The notes beneath the pieces were generated by a model, which was not told where the DNA came from, made no database searches, and worked only from the letters and a program-made list of their open reading frames with translations. The position numbers were made by a program, and so were the translations under genes. From Janthinobacterium lividum (GTDB lineage Bacteria; Pseudomonadota; Gammaproteobacteria; Burkholderiales; Burkholderiaceae_D), in the NCBI RefSeq assembly GCF_011601275.1, contig NZ_JAAOLY010000014.1, positions 124,001 to 188,000 of the forward strand: DNA of 64,000 bases, in the 5' to 3' direction. Shown in pieces: positions 49,589-59,935 of the stretch (positions within the stretch are counted from its first letter, which is position 1; the number at the start of each line of letters is the position of its first letter).

Positions 49589-50410
49589 CTACGCGAGTTT
49601 CAAAGCAGCAACGATCGGCGCGTGATCCGACAGTTTTGCCCACAAGGTGCCATGCATCACTTGCGCGCCTTCCACGTGGAAACCGCGCACATAGATGCGG
49701 TCCAGGCGGAACCACGGCAAGGCGGCGGGAAAGGTGCGCGCCGGCACGGGCGTGGGGGTCTTGCTCTGGCGCCGCGCCAAGGTGCGCACCAGGTCGCCCA
49801 GGGCGGAATTCGACGCGCGCTGGTCGAATACTTCCACCACGCCCAGCGCATTGCGCAGCTTGTCGCTGAGCGTGTTGCGCCAGTCGTTGAAATCGCCGGC
49901 AATGATGACGGGTTCGCCATCCGGCGCCGATTCCATGACGGCGTCGATCAGCGCCTGCGTCTGGCGGCCCCGTCCCGACTCGAACAGGCCCAGATGGACG
50001 ACATAACAGTGCACGTCGGCTTGCGGCGTCTTGAGCACGCAATGCAGGATACCGCGCTGCTCGTAGGCATGGTCGGAGACGTCATGGTTGGTTTGTGAGG
50101 CGATGGGGAATTTGCTCAGCAAGGCATTGCCATGGTGGCCATGGTCATACACGGCATTCATGCCGTAGGCGGAATGGTGCTCGGCGCCGGCAAAGAACTC
50201 ATGCTGCGACGCTTCCGGCCAATGCTTGTGGCCATTTTTCTCGGCGCCAAAGCGGGCCGCATTGCGGTCATGCTTGCCTTGCACTTCCTGCAAAAAGACG
50301 ACATCGGCATGGAACAGGGCGATCGCCTGTTTTAAAGCATGCACGCGGGGCAAGCCTCGCACGGAGGAGACACCCTTGTGGATATTATAAGTTGCTACGC
50401 GGATTTTCAT
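49589..50410 (-). CDS. Endonuclease/exonuclease/phosphatase-family protein (YbhP-like)
   Basis: 273 aa with the EEP fold: MKIRVATYNIHKGVSS, VVFLQEVQGKHDRNA, VIIAGDFNDWRNTLSD, and LWAKLSDHAPIVAALKL with the catalytic His. In E. coli, ybhP is in the operon with clsB; the substrate is not established and a lipid phosphodiester is possible. The adjacency to clsB supports a link with phospholipid metabolism. Confidence 0.9.
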   Translation of the reverse strand: MKIRVATYNIHKGVSSVRGLPRVHALKQAIALFHADVVFLQEVQGKHDRNAARFGAEKNGHKHWPEASQHEFFAGAEHHSAYGMNAVYDHGHHGNALLSKFPIASQTNHDVSDHAYEQRGILHCVLKTPQADVHCYVVHLGLFESGRGRQTQALIDAVMESAPDGEPVIIAGDFNDWRNTLSDKLRNALGVVEVFDQRASNSALGDLVRTLARRQSKTPTPVPARTFPAALPWFRLDRIYVRGFHVEGAQVMHGTLWAKLSDHAPIVAALKLA

Positions 50411-50483
50411 GCCTTGATTCTACTCCCAGACAGGGCCCGCGCGGCGCCAGCGTAGGTGCGCGTGCGCACCTAAACGCACACAA

Positions 50484-50777
50484 TCAGGCCAGCATGCGCC
50501 CCACGCCAGCCGTCACGCTGACGATCAACGCGGTGATGCCGGCCGCCCAGACGATCTTGACCAGCAACGGTGCGCCGCGCCAGGCCACGGTGCGCTTGCC
50601 CTTGGCAAACGCGCCCGGGTGCAGCAGCCAGCCGATCGCCATCAACGGCATGCCGATCGGCGGCGTGCGGCCAGGCACGGTGGAGCTGAAAAGCAGGAAG
50701 ATAAAGCACAGGCAAAAAACGATGCCCAGGGTGCCCAGCAGTTTTTGCTGCGCAGTCAAATGTAACCAGTTCAACAT
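50484..50777 (-). CDS. Small membrane protein of unknown function
   Basis: 97 aa with two or three hydrophobic segments (LLGTLGIVFCLCFIFLLF, GMPLMAIGWLLH and IVWAAGITALIVSVTAGV). It starts 19 bases after the nudB stop, so it is likely co-transcribed with it. No family was recognised. Confidence 0.65.
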   Translation of the reverse strand: MLNWLHLTAQQKLLGTLGIVFCLCFIFLLFSSTVPGRTPPIGMPLMAIGWLLHPGAFAKGKRTVAWRGAPLLVKIVWAAGITALIVSVTAGVGRMLA

Positions 50778-50796
50778 GGAATGCTTTCTAGGGAAA

Positions 50797-51261
50797 TCAG
50801 GTGGGACGCGCCAGGCCCGTCATGGCCGGCAATTGCAGAATCGCTTCCGCGTTGGACGACGAGAAACAGCGGTCGGCCGCGGCCAGGTAGGGCAGCCACG
50901 CGTACTGCAAGTGTTCGCGCGGGCTCAGGGTGATGGCGATGTCGCGCGGCACCTGCACGCTGAACACGTGTTCCGTGTTGCGCGTCACGCCGGGCGCATA
51001 GCGGTGGCGCCAGATCGGGTAGATCTCGTACACGTTCGACAAGTTCCAGTCGCGCAGCACGATATCGCGCCCATCGGCAACGATGCCAGTTTCCTCGAAC
51101 AATTCGCGCGCGGCCGTCTGCAGCAGCGGTTCGTCGACGGCATCGACGGAACCCGTCACCGATTGCCAGAAACCGGGCTGGCCCGCGCGTTCGATGAGCA
51201 AGACGTCAAGGTCAGCCGTATGAATGACGACCAGCACGGAAACAGGAATTTTATGAGTCAT
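50797..51261 (-). CDS. nudB: Dihydroneopterin triphosphate diphosphatase
   Basis: 154 aa. The Nudix box is clear (GSVDAVDEPLLQTAARELFE then ETGIV), and the N-terminus is MTHKIPVSVLVVIHTADLDV. NudB removes pyrophosphate from dihydroneopterin triphosphate in folate synthesis; the position just downstream of aspS is the same as in many gammaproteobacteria and betaproteobacteria. The start is the ATG at 51261; the aspS terminator hairpin ends only ten bases upstream of it. Confidence 0.9.
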   Translation of the reverse strand: MTHKIPVSVLVVIHTADLDVLLIERAGQPGFWQSVTGSVDAVDEPLLQTAARELFEETGIVADGRDIVLRDWNLSNVYEIYPIWRHRYAPGVTRNTEHVFSVQVPRDIAITLSPREHLQYAWLPYLAAADRCFSSSNAEAILQLPAMTGLARPT

Positions 51262-51270
51262 ATCAACAAT

Positions 51271-51300
51271 GAAAAAGGCGCCACGACAGCGCCTTTTTTT
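51271..51300 (-). terminator. Intrinsic terminator between aspS and nudB
   Basis: The GC stem GGCGC (51277-51281) with GCGCC (51289-51293) is flanked by A and T tracts on both sides, so it can act on either strand. It sits 46 bases past the aspS stop. Confidence 0.85.
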
Positions 51301-51345
51301 GCATAGCGGATCAAACAGCGGCCGCCAGGGCAGCCGCATGCTTCA

Positions 51346-53148
51346 TTACACTACTTTTGGCTCGGCGCTGCGCAAACGGATGTGCAGTTCACGCAATTGC
51401 TTCTCGTCTACTTCCGACGGCGCATGGGTCAGCAAGTCTTGCGCGCGCTGGGTTTTCGGGAAGGCGATCACGTCGCGGATCGATTCGGAACCCGTCATCA
51501 TGGTCACGATACGGTCCAGGCCAAATGCCAGGCCGCCATGCGGTGGCGCGCCGTATTGCAGGGCGTCGAGCAGGAAGCCGAACTTCAGCTGCGCTTCTTC
51601 GGCGTCGATCTTCAGTGCGCGGAACACTTTCGACTGCACTTCTTCGCGGTGGATACGGATCGAACCGCCGCCCAGTTCCCAGCCGTTCAAGACCATGTCA
51701 TAAGCCTTGGCGATGCAGGCGCCCGGATCGCTTTCCAGCATGTCTTCATGGCCGTCTTTCGGCGCCGTGAACGGATGGTGGGTTGCCGTCCAGCGGTCCG
51801 CTTCTTCGTCGTGCTCGAACATCGGGAAGTCGACCACCCACAATGGCTTCCACACGTCTTCGAACAGGCCGGCTTTCTTGCCGAACTCGCTGTGACCGAT
51901 CTTCACGCGCAGCGCGCCGATGGCGTCGTTGACGACCTTGGCCTTGTCCGCGCCGAAGAAGATCAGGTCGCCGTCTTGCGCGCCCGTCTGCTCGAGGATC
52001 GTGGCCAGCACGTCGGCAGGCAGGAACTTGACGATCGGCGACTGCAAGCCTTCAGGACCCTTGGCTTTCTCGTTGACCTTGATGTAAGCGAGGCCCTTGG
52101 CGCCGTAGATGGCGACGAATTGCGTGTAGGCATCGATTTCCGAACGGGGCATGCTGCCGCCTTGCGGTACGCGCAGGGCAACCACGCGGCCGCCTTTCAT
52201 GTTGGCGGCGCCGTTGAAGACCTTGAACTCGACCGACTTCATGACTTCCGTCAAGTCCGTGAAGACCAGCTTGACGCGCATGTCCGGCTTGTCGGAACCG
52301 TACAGGCCCATCGCTTCGGCGAAATCCATCACCGGGAACGGGTTCGGCAGATCGATGTCCAAGGTGTTCTTGAAGACGACGCGGATCATGTCTTCGAACA
52401 GGTCGCGGATTTCCTGTTCCGTCAGGAACGAGGTTTCGCAGTCGATCTGCGTGAATTCAGGCTGGCGGTCGGCGCGCAAGTCTTCGTCGCGGAAGCACTT
52501 GGTGATCTGGTAATAACGGTCGAAGTTAGCAACCATCAACAGTTGCTTGAACAACTGTGGCGATTGCGGCAAGGCGAAGAAGCTGCCCGCGTTGACGCGC
52601 GACGGCACCAGGTAATCGCGCGCGCCTTCTGGCGTCGACTTGGTCAGCATCGGCGTTTCGATGTCGATGAAGCCCAGCGCGTCGAGGTACTTGCGCACTT
52701 CCATCGTCACCTTGTAGCGCAGGCGCAGGTTGTTCTGCATTTGCGGGCGGCGCAGGTCCAGCACGCGGTGCGTCAGACGCGTCGTTTCCGACAGGTTGTC
52801 GTCATCCAGCTGGAACGGCACGGGCACGGAAGGGTTCAGCACTTCCAGCTCCGAGCAGACCACTTCGATCTTGCCCGACTTCAGGTTGTTGTTGATCGTG
52901 CCTTCGATACGGTTGGTCACGACGCCCGTCACGCGCAGGCAGAATTCGTTGCGCACGGCTTCGGCGACCTTGAACATTTCCGCTTGTTCCGGGTTGCAGA
53001 CGATTTGCACCAGGCCTTCACGGTCGCGCAAGTCGATGAAAATCAGGCTGCCGTGGTCGCGGCGGCGATGTACCCAGCCGCACAGGCTGACGGTTTGTCC
53101 CAGCATGGCTTCGGTAACGAGGCCGCAGTATTCAGTACGCATAGACAT
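51346..53148 (-). CDS. aspS: Aspartyl-tRNA synthetase
   Basis: 600 aa, the usual bacterial length. The N-terminal OB anticodon-binding domain ([20 protein letters not shown]) is followed by the class II core: motif 2 ([18 protein letters not shown]), the bacterial GAD insert (about 290-410) and motif 3 ([14 protein letters not shown]). It charges tRNA-Asp; whether it also charges tRNA-Asn cannot be told here. It lies in the order fmdB - DUF502 - aspS - nudB. Confidence 0.97.
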   Translation of the reverse strand: MSMRTEYCGLVTEAMLGQTVSLCGWVHRRRDHGSLIFIDLRDREGLVQIVCNPEQAEMFKVAEAVRNEFCLRVTGVVTNRIEGTINNNLKSGKIEVVCSELEVLNPSVPVPFQLDDDNLSETTRLTHRVLDLRRPQMQNNLRLRYKVTMEVRKYLDALGFIDIETPMLTKSTPEGARDYLVPSRVNAGSFFALPQSPQLFKQLLMVANFDRYYQITKCFRDEDLRADRQPEFTQIDCETSFLTEQEIRDLFEDMIRVVFKNTLDIDLPNPFPVMDFAEAMGLYGSDKPDMRVKLVFTDLTEVMKSVEFKVFNGAANMKGGRVVALRVPQGGSMPRSEIDAYTQFVAIYGAKGLAYIKVNEKAKGPEGLQSPIVKFLPADVLATILEQTGAQDGDLIFFGADKAKVVNDAIGALRVKIGHSEFGKKAGLFEDVWKPLWVVDFPMFEHDEEADRWTATHHPFTAPKDGHEDMLESDPGACIAKAYDMVLNGWELGGGSIRIHREEVQSKVFRALKIDAEEAQLKFGFLLDALQYGAPPHGGLAFGLDRIVTMMTGSESIRDVIAFPKTQRAQDLLTHAPSEVDEKQLRELHIRLRSAEPKVV

Positions 53149-53211
53149 AAAATTCTCAGTTCAGGTTAGTGAGTGTTCAATCCGGCCACGTCCCACGTGG
53201 GACGCCTGCCT

Positions 53212-53853
53212 TTATTCTTTGGCTGCCGGGGCCGGTACAGCAACAACTTCCGCAGGCGCCACCACGCCCATCGAGACGATATATTTGAGCGCCGCATCGA
53301 CGCTCATGTCGAGTTCGACGACATCGCTGCGCTTCATCATCAGGAAAAAGCCCGATGTCGGATTCGGCGTCGTCGGCACGTACACGCTGACGAAGTCGCC
53401 CACCAGGTGGTTCGCCGCATCGCCGCCCGGCACACCGGTCAGGAAAGCGATGGTCCAGGAGTTCTGGTGCGGATACGGCACCAGCACGGCCTTGCGGAAC
53501 GCATTGCCCGACGGGGAAAACAGGGTATCGGACACTTGCTTGACGCTCGAGTACAGGGAATTGACGATGGGTATGCGTTGCAGCAATTTTTCCCACAGTT
53601 TCACCACGTAATTGCCGACCAGGTTATTCGTCAGCAAGCCCGTGAAGAACACGATCAGTACCGTCAATACCGTGCCCAGGCCGGGAATGGTGCTCAGCGC
53701 GGGAACCTTGTGGCCGAACCAGACGCTGGGCTGCGTACTGCCGGGCACCAGCAGCAGCGACTGGTCCATCGTGCTGATCACCAGATTCAGGACCCAGGCC
53801 GTAATGGCCAGGGGCACCAAAATCAGTAATCCGGTAATAAAGTATTTACGCAT
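53212..53853 (-). CDS. DUF502 membrane protein
   Basis: 213 aa. Two membrane segments (FITGLLILVPLAITAWVL and VLTVLIVFFTGLLTNNLVG) are followed by a soluble DUF502 domain (VNSLYSSVKQVSDTL, VYVPTTPNPTSGFFL). The C-terminus is Ala/Val/Pro-rich. The function is unknown. The family is often found between fmdB and aspS, as here. Confidence 0.88.
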   Translation of the reverse strand: MRKYFITGLLILVPLAITAWVLNLVISTMDQSLLLVPGSTQPSVWFGHKVPALSTIPGLGTVLTVLIVFFTGLLTNNLVGNYVVKLWEKLLQRIPIVNSLYSSVKQVSDTLFSPSGNAFRKAVLVPYPHQNSWTIAFLTGVPGGDAANHLVGDFVSVYVPTTPNPTSGFFLMMKRSDVVELDMSVDAALKYIVSMGVVAPAEVVAVPAPAAKE

Positions 53854-53892
53854 CAGTTTCTCGGTAATGGATCGTATCGGCGCGGCGCGCTT

Positions 53893-54201
53893 TCAGTCCG
53901 CTTTCGGCGCGGTTGCAGCCGGGGCGGGAGCAGGCGCAGCGGCAGGCGCGCTGTCGGCGGCCGCGGCAGGCTTGGCGTTGTCGGCCGGGCCCGTCGGAAT
54001 GGCCGTGGTGGGCGCCGTGCCGCCGCGGAAATCGGTCGCGTACCAGCCGGTGCCCTTCAATTGGAAACCGGCGGCCGTCAATTGTTTCTTGAAACTGGGC
54101 TTGCCGCACGACAGGCACACCGTCAGTACTGGATCGGAGATCTTTTGCAAGACATCCTTGGCAAAACCACACTCGTCACAACGGTAAGCGTAAATCGGCA
54201 T
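53893..54201 (-). CDS. FmdB-family zinc-ribbon protein
   Basis: 102 aa. The N-terminal zinc ribbon is MPIYAYRCDECG ... CLSCGKPSFKKQL (two CxxC pairs). The C-terminal half is Ala/Pro-rich and low complexity. FmdB-type proteins are annotated as putative regulators, but the role is not established. It is followed by DUF502 and aspS. Confidence 0.9.
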   Translation of the reverse strand: MPIYAYRCDECGFAKDVLQKISDPVLTVCLSCGKPSFKKQLTAAGFQLKGTGWYATDFRGGTAPTTAIPTGPADNAKPAAAADSAPAAAPAPAPAATAPKAD

Positions 54202-54292
54202 CTCTACTCCGAGAAAATCATCAAAAACCCTGAATTATAAAGCTTTTCCGCCATTCCCAGCGGAAAATGCCCCGCCGCTTTCCTTCCCTGCC

Positions 54293-54898
54293 TCAGTCCG
54301 CCCGGCGGCGCCAGCTCATCCAGCGCTCCTTGCCCGCGAAGACGGCGATGGAATCATCGACGGCTTCATCGGCCAGGCAGTCGAAATGCGGCGCCAGCAA
54401 TTCCTGCAGTTTCTCCCGTGAAATACCAAATGGCGGTCCCTTGGCATTATCGTCAAAGAAAAAGTAACCAGCCAGCATGGCGCCCGGCGCCAGCAGCTGC
54501 GCCCAGCGGGCCGCCACTTGCGGCCACATGGCGCGCGGCATGGCGCACAAAAAGGCCCGTTCATAGATCAGGTCCAGCGGCGCAACAGGTTCCCAGGCAA
54601 AGAAATCGGCTTCCACCACCTGCCCTGCCCGTTCGCCGACGACGGCGCGCGCGGCGGTCACGGCGGCCGGCGAAAAGTCGATGGCCGTGGCATCCCAGCC
54701 GTGATCGAGCATGAAAACCAGTTCATAGGCCGAGCCGCAACCGGGAATCAGGCAGCGCAGCGGCGCCGGGCTGCCCGCGACAAAGCTGCGCAGGCGCGAC
54801 GGTACGCCGCCGTGGTCCCAGGGTGTGAATTGCTTCTCGAAACGCTCGTCCCAGAAGGCGGGCGAGAGCGGATCGCGGGTATTGAAGTCAGCCATCAC
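54293..54898 (-). CDS. SAM-dependent methyltransferase of the thiopurine (TPMT) family
   Basis: 201 aa. Family features are FWDERFEKQFTPWDHGGVP, the SAM motif CLIPGCGSAYELVFMLDHGW, AIDFSP, and YERAFLCAMPRAMWP. Bacterial members methylate small thiol or selenium/tellurium compounds; the substrate is unknown here. It starts 15 bases downstream of ubiB in the same direction. Confidence 0.85.
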   Translation of the reverse strand: MMADFNTRDPLSPAFWDERFEKQFTPWDHGGVPSRLRSFVAGSPAPLRCLIPGCGSAYELVFMLDHGWDATAIDFSPAAVTAARAVVGERAGQVVEADFFAWEPVAPLDLIYERAFLCAMPRAMWPQVAARWAQLLAPGAMLAGYFFFDDNAKGPPFGISREKLQELLAPHFDCLADEAVDDSIAVFAGKERWMSWRRRAD

Positions 54899-54913
54899 TT
54901 ACGTCCTCAGCCT

Positions 54914-56485
54914 TTAAAACGGCAGTTGATGCCAGCGCATGAACACTTGCAAGCCCAGCGCGCCGAGGGCGAAGGCGCCCACGAAGTAGACGATAAAGCT
55001 CAGCAGGCGATTCGTCTGGCGTTGTTCCGCCAGCAAGGTTTTCATCAATTCCACATCGTTTTCACGCGGCTCGCCATGCACCGTCAAAGCCTGGTGCAGC
55101 AAGCGCGGCAGTTGCGGGAAGATGTGCGCATAACGGGGCGCCTCGGCGCGCAGGCGCTCCATGAAGCCTTGCGGGCCCACCTGGTTGCTCATCCATTTTT
55201 CCAGGTAGGGCTTGGCCGTTTGCCACAGGTCCAGCTCCGGGTCCAGCTGGCGGCCCAGGCCTTCGATATTGAGCAGGGTCTTTTGCAGCAGCACCAGTTG
55301 CGGCTGCACTTCCACATTGAAGCGGCGCGAAGTCTGGAACAAACGCAGCAAAACCTGCCCAAAAGAAATATCCTTCAGCGGACGGTCGAAGATCGGCTCG
55401 CAGCAGGCGCGCACGGCCGCTTCCAGCTCATCGACGCGCGTGTCTTTCGGCGCCCAGCCCGATTCGATGTGCGCCTCGGCCACGCGCTTGTAGTCGCGGC
55501 GGAAGAAGGCGAGGAAATTTTGCGACAAATAATCCTTGTCGTAGTCGTTCAAGGTACCCACGATGCCGAAGTCCAGCGCGATATAGCGGCCGAACGAGTC
55601 GGGCGCGATGGACACGAGAATATTCCCGGGGTGCATGTCCGCATGGAAAAAGCCGTCGCGGAACACTTGCGTGAAGAAAATCTCCACGCCATCGCTGGAC
55701 AGTTTGCGCAGATCCACGCCGGCCGCCACCAGGCGCTCCGTCTGCGACACGGGGATGCCAACCATGCGTTCCATGACGATGACGCTGCTGGAACAGTAAT
55801 CCCAGTGCATTTCCGGCACCAGCAGCAAGTCCGAGTTGGCGAAGTTGCGGCGCAGCTGGCTGGCGTTGGCCGCCTCGCGCATCAGGTCCAGCTCGTCGTG
55901 CAGGTATTTGTCGAACTCGCCCACCACTTCTTTCGGTTTCAAGCGCTTGCTGTCAGCCCACAGGCGGCTGGTCCAGTCGGCGGCGATGTGCATCAGCGCC
56001 ACGTCTTCGTCGATCAGCTTTTTCATGCCTGGACGCAAAACCTTCACGGCGACTTCGCGCCCGTCTTTCAGGGTAGCAAAGTGCACCTGGGCAATCGAGG
56101 CGGACGCCACCGGCTCGCGCTCGAAGCGGGCAAACAGCTGGTCAGGGTGCGCGCCGAGCGACTTGGTGATTTGCGCGATGGCCAGGTCGGAATCGAAAGG
56201 CGGCACGCGGTCTTGCAGGCGCGCCAGTTCTTCGGCGATGTCGAGCGGCATCAAGTCGCGCCGGGTCGACAGCACCTGGCCGAATTTGACGAAGATCGGG
56301 CCCAGCTCTTCCAGCGCCAGGCGCAGGCGCAAGCCCCGTGGCGACGACAGGTCGCGCCAGAAAATCAGGGTATCGATCAATTTGGCGGTGCGGGGAACTT
56401 GCAGACCAGAAATCGCTATCTCATCCAGACCGTACTTGATGGAAACACGGATGATTTTAAACAGGCGCAGGAATTTCAATATCAT
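54914..56485 (-). CDS. ubiB: Ubiquinone biosynthesis ATPase/kinase-like protein UbiB
   Basis: 523 aa. UbiB features are the KxGQ motif in [18 protein letters not shown], an atypical kinase core ([39 protein letters not shown]) and two C-terminal membrane helices ([19 protein letters not shown]). UbiB is needed for coenzyme Q synthesis, probably by handling lipid precursors. Its start overlaps the ubiJ stop by four bases. Confidence 0.96.
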   Translation of the reverse strand: MILKFLRLFKIIRVSIKYGLDEIAISGLQVPRTAKLIDTLIFWRDLSSPRGLRLRLALEELGPIFVKFGQVLSTRRDLMPLDIAEELARLQDRVPPFDSDLAIAQITKSLGAHPDQLFARFEREPVASASIAQVHFATLKDGREVAVKVLRPGMKKLIDEDVALMHIAADWTSRLWADSKRLKPKEVVGEFDKYLHDELDLMREAANASQLRRNFANSDLLLVPEMHWDYCSSSVIVMERMVGIPVSQTERLVAAGVDLRKLSSDGVEIFFTQVFRDGFFHADMHPGNILVSIAPDSFGRYIALDFGIVGTLNDYDKDYLSQNFLAFFRRDYKRVAEAHIESGWAPKDTRVDELEAAVRACCEPIFDRPLKDISFGQVLLRLFQTSRRFNVEVQPQLVLLQKTLLNIEGLGRQLDPELDLWQTAKPYLEKWMSNQVGPQGFMERLRAEAPRYAHIFPQLPRLLHQALTVHGEPRENDVELMKTLLAEQRQTNRLLSFIVYFVGAFALGALGLQVFMRWHQLPF

Positions 56486-57135
56486 GTAGACAAATCCGGT
56501 GAGGAGGACTGCGGCTGAACGGCGGCGGCCGCCTTTTCCAGCCGGGCAAGGCGCTTGGCCAGGCGTTCGACGTCATCGCGCACGCGCGTCACGCCAGCGG
56601 AATACTCTTGCAAGGTAGAAGGACGGATCAGCATGGGCTGTTCGTCGAGAAAATACTCGGCCACGTTTTCCGCCAGCTTTTGCTGGCCCGTGCGCACAAA
56701 GGCGGCCGCATCCTTGGCGCCGGCAACGAGGCGCGTGGCCAGCATGGGGCCAACGACCTTTTCCAGGTCGTGCTCGGCTTCCCAGCGCAAGCCCTTGCTC
56801 AATTGCGAAATCGCATTGGCAAACTCGGCATCGCCTTCGATCTTGACGTAGGAAAACGCCCGCTCGCGGTTTTGCAGGATCAGCGGCACGTCGGACAATT
56901 TTACGCGGATGGTGACGTTGGCCGGCGTGTCGGCCGGCGCCGCACCGGGAGCCGCTTCAAGCATGCCGGCGCTGTCGACGCGCAGGCGCAAGGCCACGGC
57001 GCCCGTGTCGATGCATGCCAGCTTGCCGGCATGGACGGCCAACTGCTGGCGCGCCCACGGCTCTTGCGCCAGCAAGTGGTTGAGTGTCGCGATGACGGGC
57101 GTCATCAGGGAAAGATCGGAAAGTGGTGCCATCAT
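56482..57135 (-). CDS. ubiJ: Ubiquinone biosynthesis accessory protein UbiJ
   Basis: 217 aa. An SCP2 lipid-binding domain (about 35-130: [33 protein letters not shown]) is followed by a helical C-terminal region with a coiled coil ([19 protein letters not shown]). UbiJ helps organise the soluble Ubi complex and binds ubiquinone intermediates. It overlaps ubiB and lies downstream of ubiE and the Tim44 gene. Confidence 0.92.
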   Translation of the reverse strand: MMAPLSDLSLMTPVIATLNHLLAQEPWARQQLAVHAGKLACIDTGAVALRLRVDSAGMLEAAPGAAPADTPANVTIRVKLSDVPLILQNRERAFSYVKIEGDAEFANAISQLSKGLRWEAEHDLEKVVGPMLATRLVAGAKDAAAFVRTGQQKLAENVAEYFLDEQPMLIRPSTLQEYSAGVTRVRDDVERLAKRLARLEKAAAAVQPQSSSPDLST

Positions 57136-57161
57136 GTTGCGCGCTTCGCGCCCCCAAAAAG

Positions 57162-57194
57162 AAAAAACCGCCCGTAAAACAACGTGGGCGGTTT
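57162..57194 (-). terminator. Intrinsic terminator of the Tim44-domain gene
   Basis: AAACCGCCC (57165-57173) pairs with GGGCGGTTT (57186-57194). On the minus strand it is followed by TTTTTTC. It sits 86 bases past the Tim44 gene and 27 bases before the ubiJ start. Confidence 0.75.
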
Positions 57195-57279
57195 CGATCT
57201 TACCAGTTCAGCAGGAAATATCTGTTAAGCATCATGCATTCCGCATGGACTTAAGCCAGTATTCAGCAAGTTTTTACAA

Positions 57280-58221
57280 TTAATTCAATTGCTGGATGCC
57301 TGCCAGGACCCAGCCGCTATTGCCGCTGACGGGTTTCGACATATTCCATACTTCCGCGAACGGTTCCGCTGCCGCGCCCGGCGCCGAACGGATCAGGCCA
57401 GTAAACTTCACGCTGGCCAGGTAATCATTGACGCTCGTCTCGATGCCCAGCAGTTCGGCATCGATGGTGACGACGTCCGTAAAGTCCGGCTGCGCGCCCC
57501 GTTCCTGGATTTGCATGCGCAGTTCCGCATACACTTCCGGCGAGGTGAATTCGCGGATATCGTTGACGTCCGCCTTGTCCCAGGCCGCTTGCAGGCGAAT
57601 GAAATTGCTTTTCGCGTGACGCAGGAACGCTTCCTTGTCGAAGTCGCCTGGCACACCCCATGGCGCGGCAGCCGGCACCGGCTTGTCCAGGCCTACGCCG
57701 GACGAGACAGGCTGCAGCGGCGGCAGCGGTGGAATGCGCGAACCGATGTCAGGCACGTTGCCCGCTGGCGCAGGCTGGTTGCCGAAGCCGGCGAACGGCG
57801 CATTGCCGCTGGTGTTGCTGTCACGCTTGCCACGCACCATGCGGTAGATGAAGTAGGCCACGCCGGCCAGCAAGGCCACCATCAACAGGGTACTGATCAT
57901 GCTGGCCAGGGCGCCCCCCAGGCCGAAATGCGACAGCAGCGCGCCCAGGCCCAGGCCCAGCAGTGCGCCGCCCAATAGCCCCTTCCAGCGGCTCGGTGCC
58001 TTGGCGGCAGGTGCCGGTGCGGGAGCTGGAGCAGGTTGCGCCTGGCGTGGCGCGGCAGCCGGTGCCGGGGTCGGCGCCGGTGCGGGCGCCTGGCGGCCCA
58101 CGTTTTGCGACTGGCGGCCAAACGAACGGCCACCGCCCATGGGACGGGCCAGCGCCTCGCCCAGCATGGATACCGTGGTCGCGGCCAGCATCATGCCGAC
58201 CATAAATTTCTTCAATTTCAT
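57280..58221 (-). CDS. Tim44-domain membrane protein
   Basis: 313 aa. The signal-like N-terminus (MKLKKFMVGMMLAATTVSML) is followed by a Pro/Ala-rich stretch (about 38-85), a glycine-rich membrane segment pair (KGLLGGALLGLGLGALLSHF, ISTLLMVALLAGVAYFIYRM) and a C-terminal Tim44-like domain (about 190-313: EAFLRHAKSNFIRLQAAWDK, DIREFTSPEVYAELRMQI). The start is ATG at 58221 with GGAG. The bacterial function is unclear. It is next to ubiE, 31 bases away, so probably co-transcribed. Confidence 0.9.
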   Translation of the reverse strand: MKLKKFMVGMMLAATTVSMLGEALARPMGGGRSFGRQSQNVGRQAPAPAPTPAPAAAPRQAQPAPAPAPAPAAKAPSRWKGLLGGALLGLGLGALLSHFGLGGALASMISTLLMVALLAGVAYFIYRMVRGKRDSNTSGNAPFAGFGNQPAPAGNVPDIGSRIPPLPPLQPVSSGVGLDKPVPAAAPWGVPGDFDKEAFLRHAKSNFIRLQAAWDKADVNDIREFTSPEVYAELRMQIQERGAQPDFTDVVTIDAELLGIETSVNDYLASVKFTGLIRSAPGAAAEPFAEVWNMSKPVSGNSGWVLAGIQQLN

Positions 58222-58252
58222 TCCATCTCCTAAAAACACCAACGTTGATGCA

Positions 58253-58987
58253 TTACATCTTGATACCGGTGTGCAAAGCGGCAATGCCTGCCGTCAAATT
58301 GTAGTACTGCACGCGTTCCAGGCCCGCCGTTTCCATCATGGTCTTCAGGGTTTCCTGGTCCGGATGCATGCGGATCGATTCGGCCAGGTAACGATAGCTT
58401 TCCGCGTCGCCGGCGATTTTCTGCCCGAACCACGGCAGGACCGAGAACGAATACAGGTCGTACGGCTTTTGCAGGGGCGCCGCCACCTTGGAAAACTCCA
58501 GCACCAGCAGCTTGCCGCCCGGTTTCAGCACGCGGCGCATTTCCGCCAGCGCCACGTCCTTGTGCGTCATGTTGCGCAGGCCAAAGGCCACGCTGACACG
58601 GTCAAAATAATTATCGGGGAATGGCAGTTTCTCCGCGTCACACAACATGGTGGGGGTGAGCAGGCCGCGATTCAAGAGGCGGTCGCGGCCCACGCGCAAC
58701 ATCGATTCATTGATATCGGTCAGCCAGACTTCGCCCGTCGGGCCCGCCTGCTTGGCGAACGCCTTCGACAGGTCGCCCGTGCCGCCGGCAATGTCGAGCA
58801 CCTTGAAACCGGGGCGCACGCCCGCATTGGCAATGGTGAACGTCTTCCACAGACGGTGCAGCCCGCCCGACATCAAGTCGTTCATCACGTCGTATTTGGC
58901 AGCGACGGAATGGAACACCTTGGCGACTTCGCGCACTTTGTCGTCTTCTGCAACTGTTTTGTATCCGAAATGGGTCGTATTGGTCAT
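58253..58987 (-). CDS. ubiE: Demethylmenaquinone/ubiquinone methyltransferase
   Basis: 244 aa. UbiE hallmarks: [43 protein letters not shown] motif [28 protein letters not shown], and [17 protein letters not shown]. It C-methylates the ring during ubiquinone (and menaquinone) synthesis. The start is the ATG at 58987. It is followed by the Tim44, ubiJ and ubiB genes on the same strand. Confidence 0.97.
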   Translation of the reverse strand: MTNTTHFGYKTVAEDDKVREVAKVFHSVAAKYDVMNDLMSGGLHRLWKTFTIANAGVRPGFKVLDIAGGTGDLSKAFAKQAGPTGEVWLTDINESMLRVGRDRLLNRGLLTPTMLCDAEKLPFPDNYFDRVSVAFGLRNMTHKDVALAEMRRVLKPGGKLLVLEFSKVAAPLQKPYDLYSFSVLPWFGQKIAGDAESYRYLAESIRMHPDQETLKTMMETAGLERVQYYNLTAGIAALHTGIKM

Positions 58988-59016
58988 GGTAGGCAGTCTG
59001 TTTGAACTTGGGAGCA

Positions 59017-59933
59017 TTATACAAGCGGCAGGCGCATTTCCCCGTGACGCCGGAGAAGGTATTGCCTTTCCACTGCATTTGAAGCCAGCATTGCCGCCTG
59101 GGCATACGCCGCCAGCGCCCCCGGCCGGTCGCCCTGGCGGCGCAGCAAGTCGGCCCGGGCCGCGTGCAGATAATGCGAGCTGGCAAGGTTGGGCACGGTT
59201 TCCAGCCGCTCCAGCCACATCAGGCCGTGTGCGGCCCCATGCGCCATGGCGCAGGCGATCACGGCATTGAGCAAAATCAAGGGTTCCGGCTTGTGCCGCA
59301 GCAAGGCGCCGTACAGGGCGCTGATCTGGCGCCAGTCCGTCTGCCCGGCCGTGGGCGCCTTGGCGTGCAAGGCGGCAATGGCCGCCTGCAACTGGTATGG
59401 CCCTGGCGCACGCGCAGGCAAGGCCAGTTCCAGCAGCGCCAGTCCCTCGGCAATCAAGTCCCCCTGCCACAGGCGCCGGTCCTGCTCTTCCAGGGTCATC
59501 AAATACCCCTCGGGCGACAAACGGGCCGGGCCGCGCGACGCCTGCAGCAGCATCAAGGCCAATAGCCCCTGCACTTCCGGCTGGCACGGCTGCAGGATGT
59601 CCAGCAGCCGCCCCAGGCGCAGCGCCTCTGCACACAGGTTCGCGCGCAGCAGGGTGTCGCCGCCGCTGGCGCAATAGCCTTCGCTGAACACCAGGTAGAT
59701 TACGTGCAGCACCTGCGATCGAGCCCCGCATTGCGCGCCACCGAACTGAGCCAGGCGGCGGGATTATCGGGAATGCCCGTGCGCGGCCACAGTTCCAGCG
59801 CCTTGCGGCACGCTTCCTGCAACACATCTTCCGCCAGGCCCAGGTCGCCGAAGCGCCGCATCAGGCCGGCCAGCACCCTGCCCTTTTCCTGGCGAAAGAC
59901 GTGCTCGACGGCCGCAACGGCGTCGCCGGCCAT
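59017..59933 (-). pseudogene. ECF-type sigma factor gene broken by an internal deletion
   Basis: The 5' part (59933-59700, 77 codons) encodes the first half of a sigma-70 region 2 ([58 protein letters not shown]), then stops at TAA. The 3' part, in another frame (59712-59017), begins with [20 protein letters not shown] and has the full C-terminal domain of the DUF6596 sigma group ([37 protein letters not shown]). About a hundred residues, with most of region 2.4 and region 4, are missing at the junction (about 59700-59715). It is therefore likely inactive. The ATG at 59933 lies just after the YciI stop. Confidence 0.75.
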
Positions 59934-59935
59934 CG

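Noticed and set aside
58988..59827. Extension of ubiE upstream to 59827
   Set aside because: The upstream residues are a frame shadow of the sigma-factor remnant. UbiE begins at 58987 with its conserved N-terminus.
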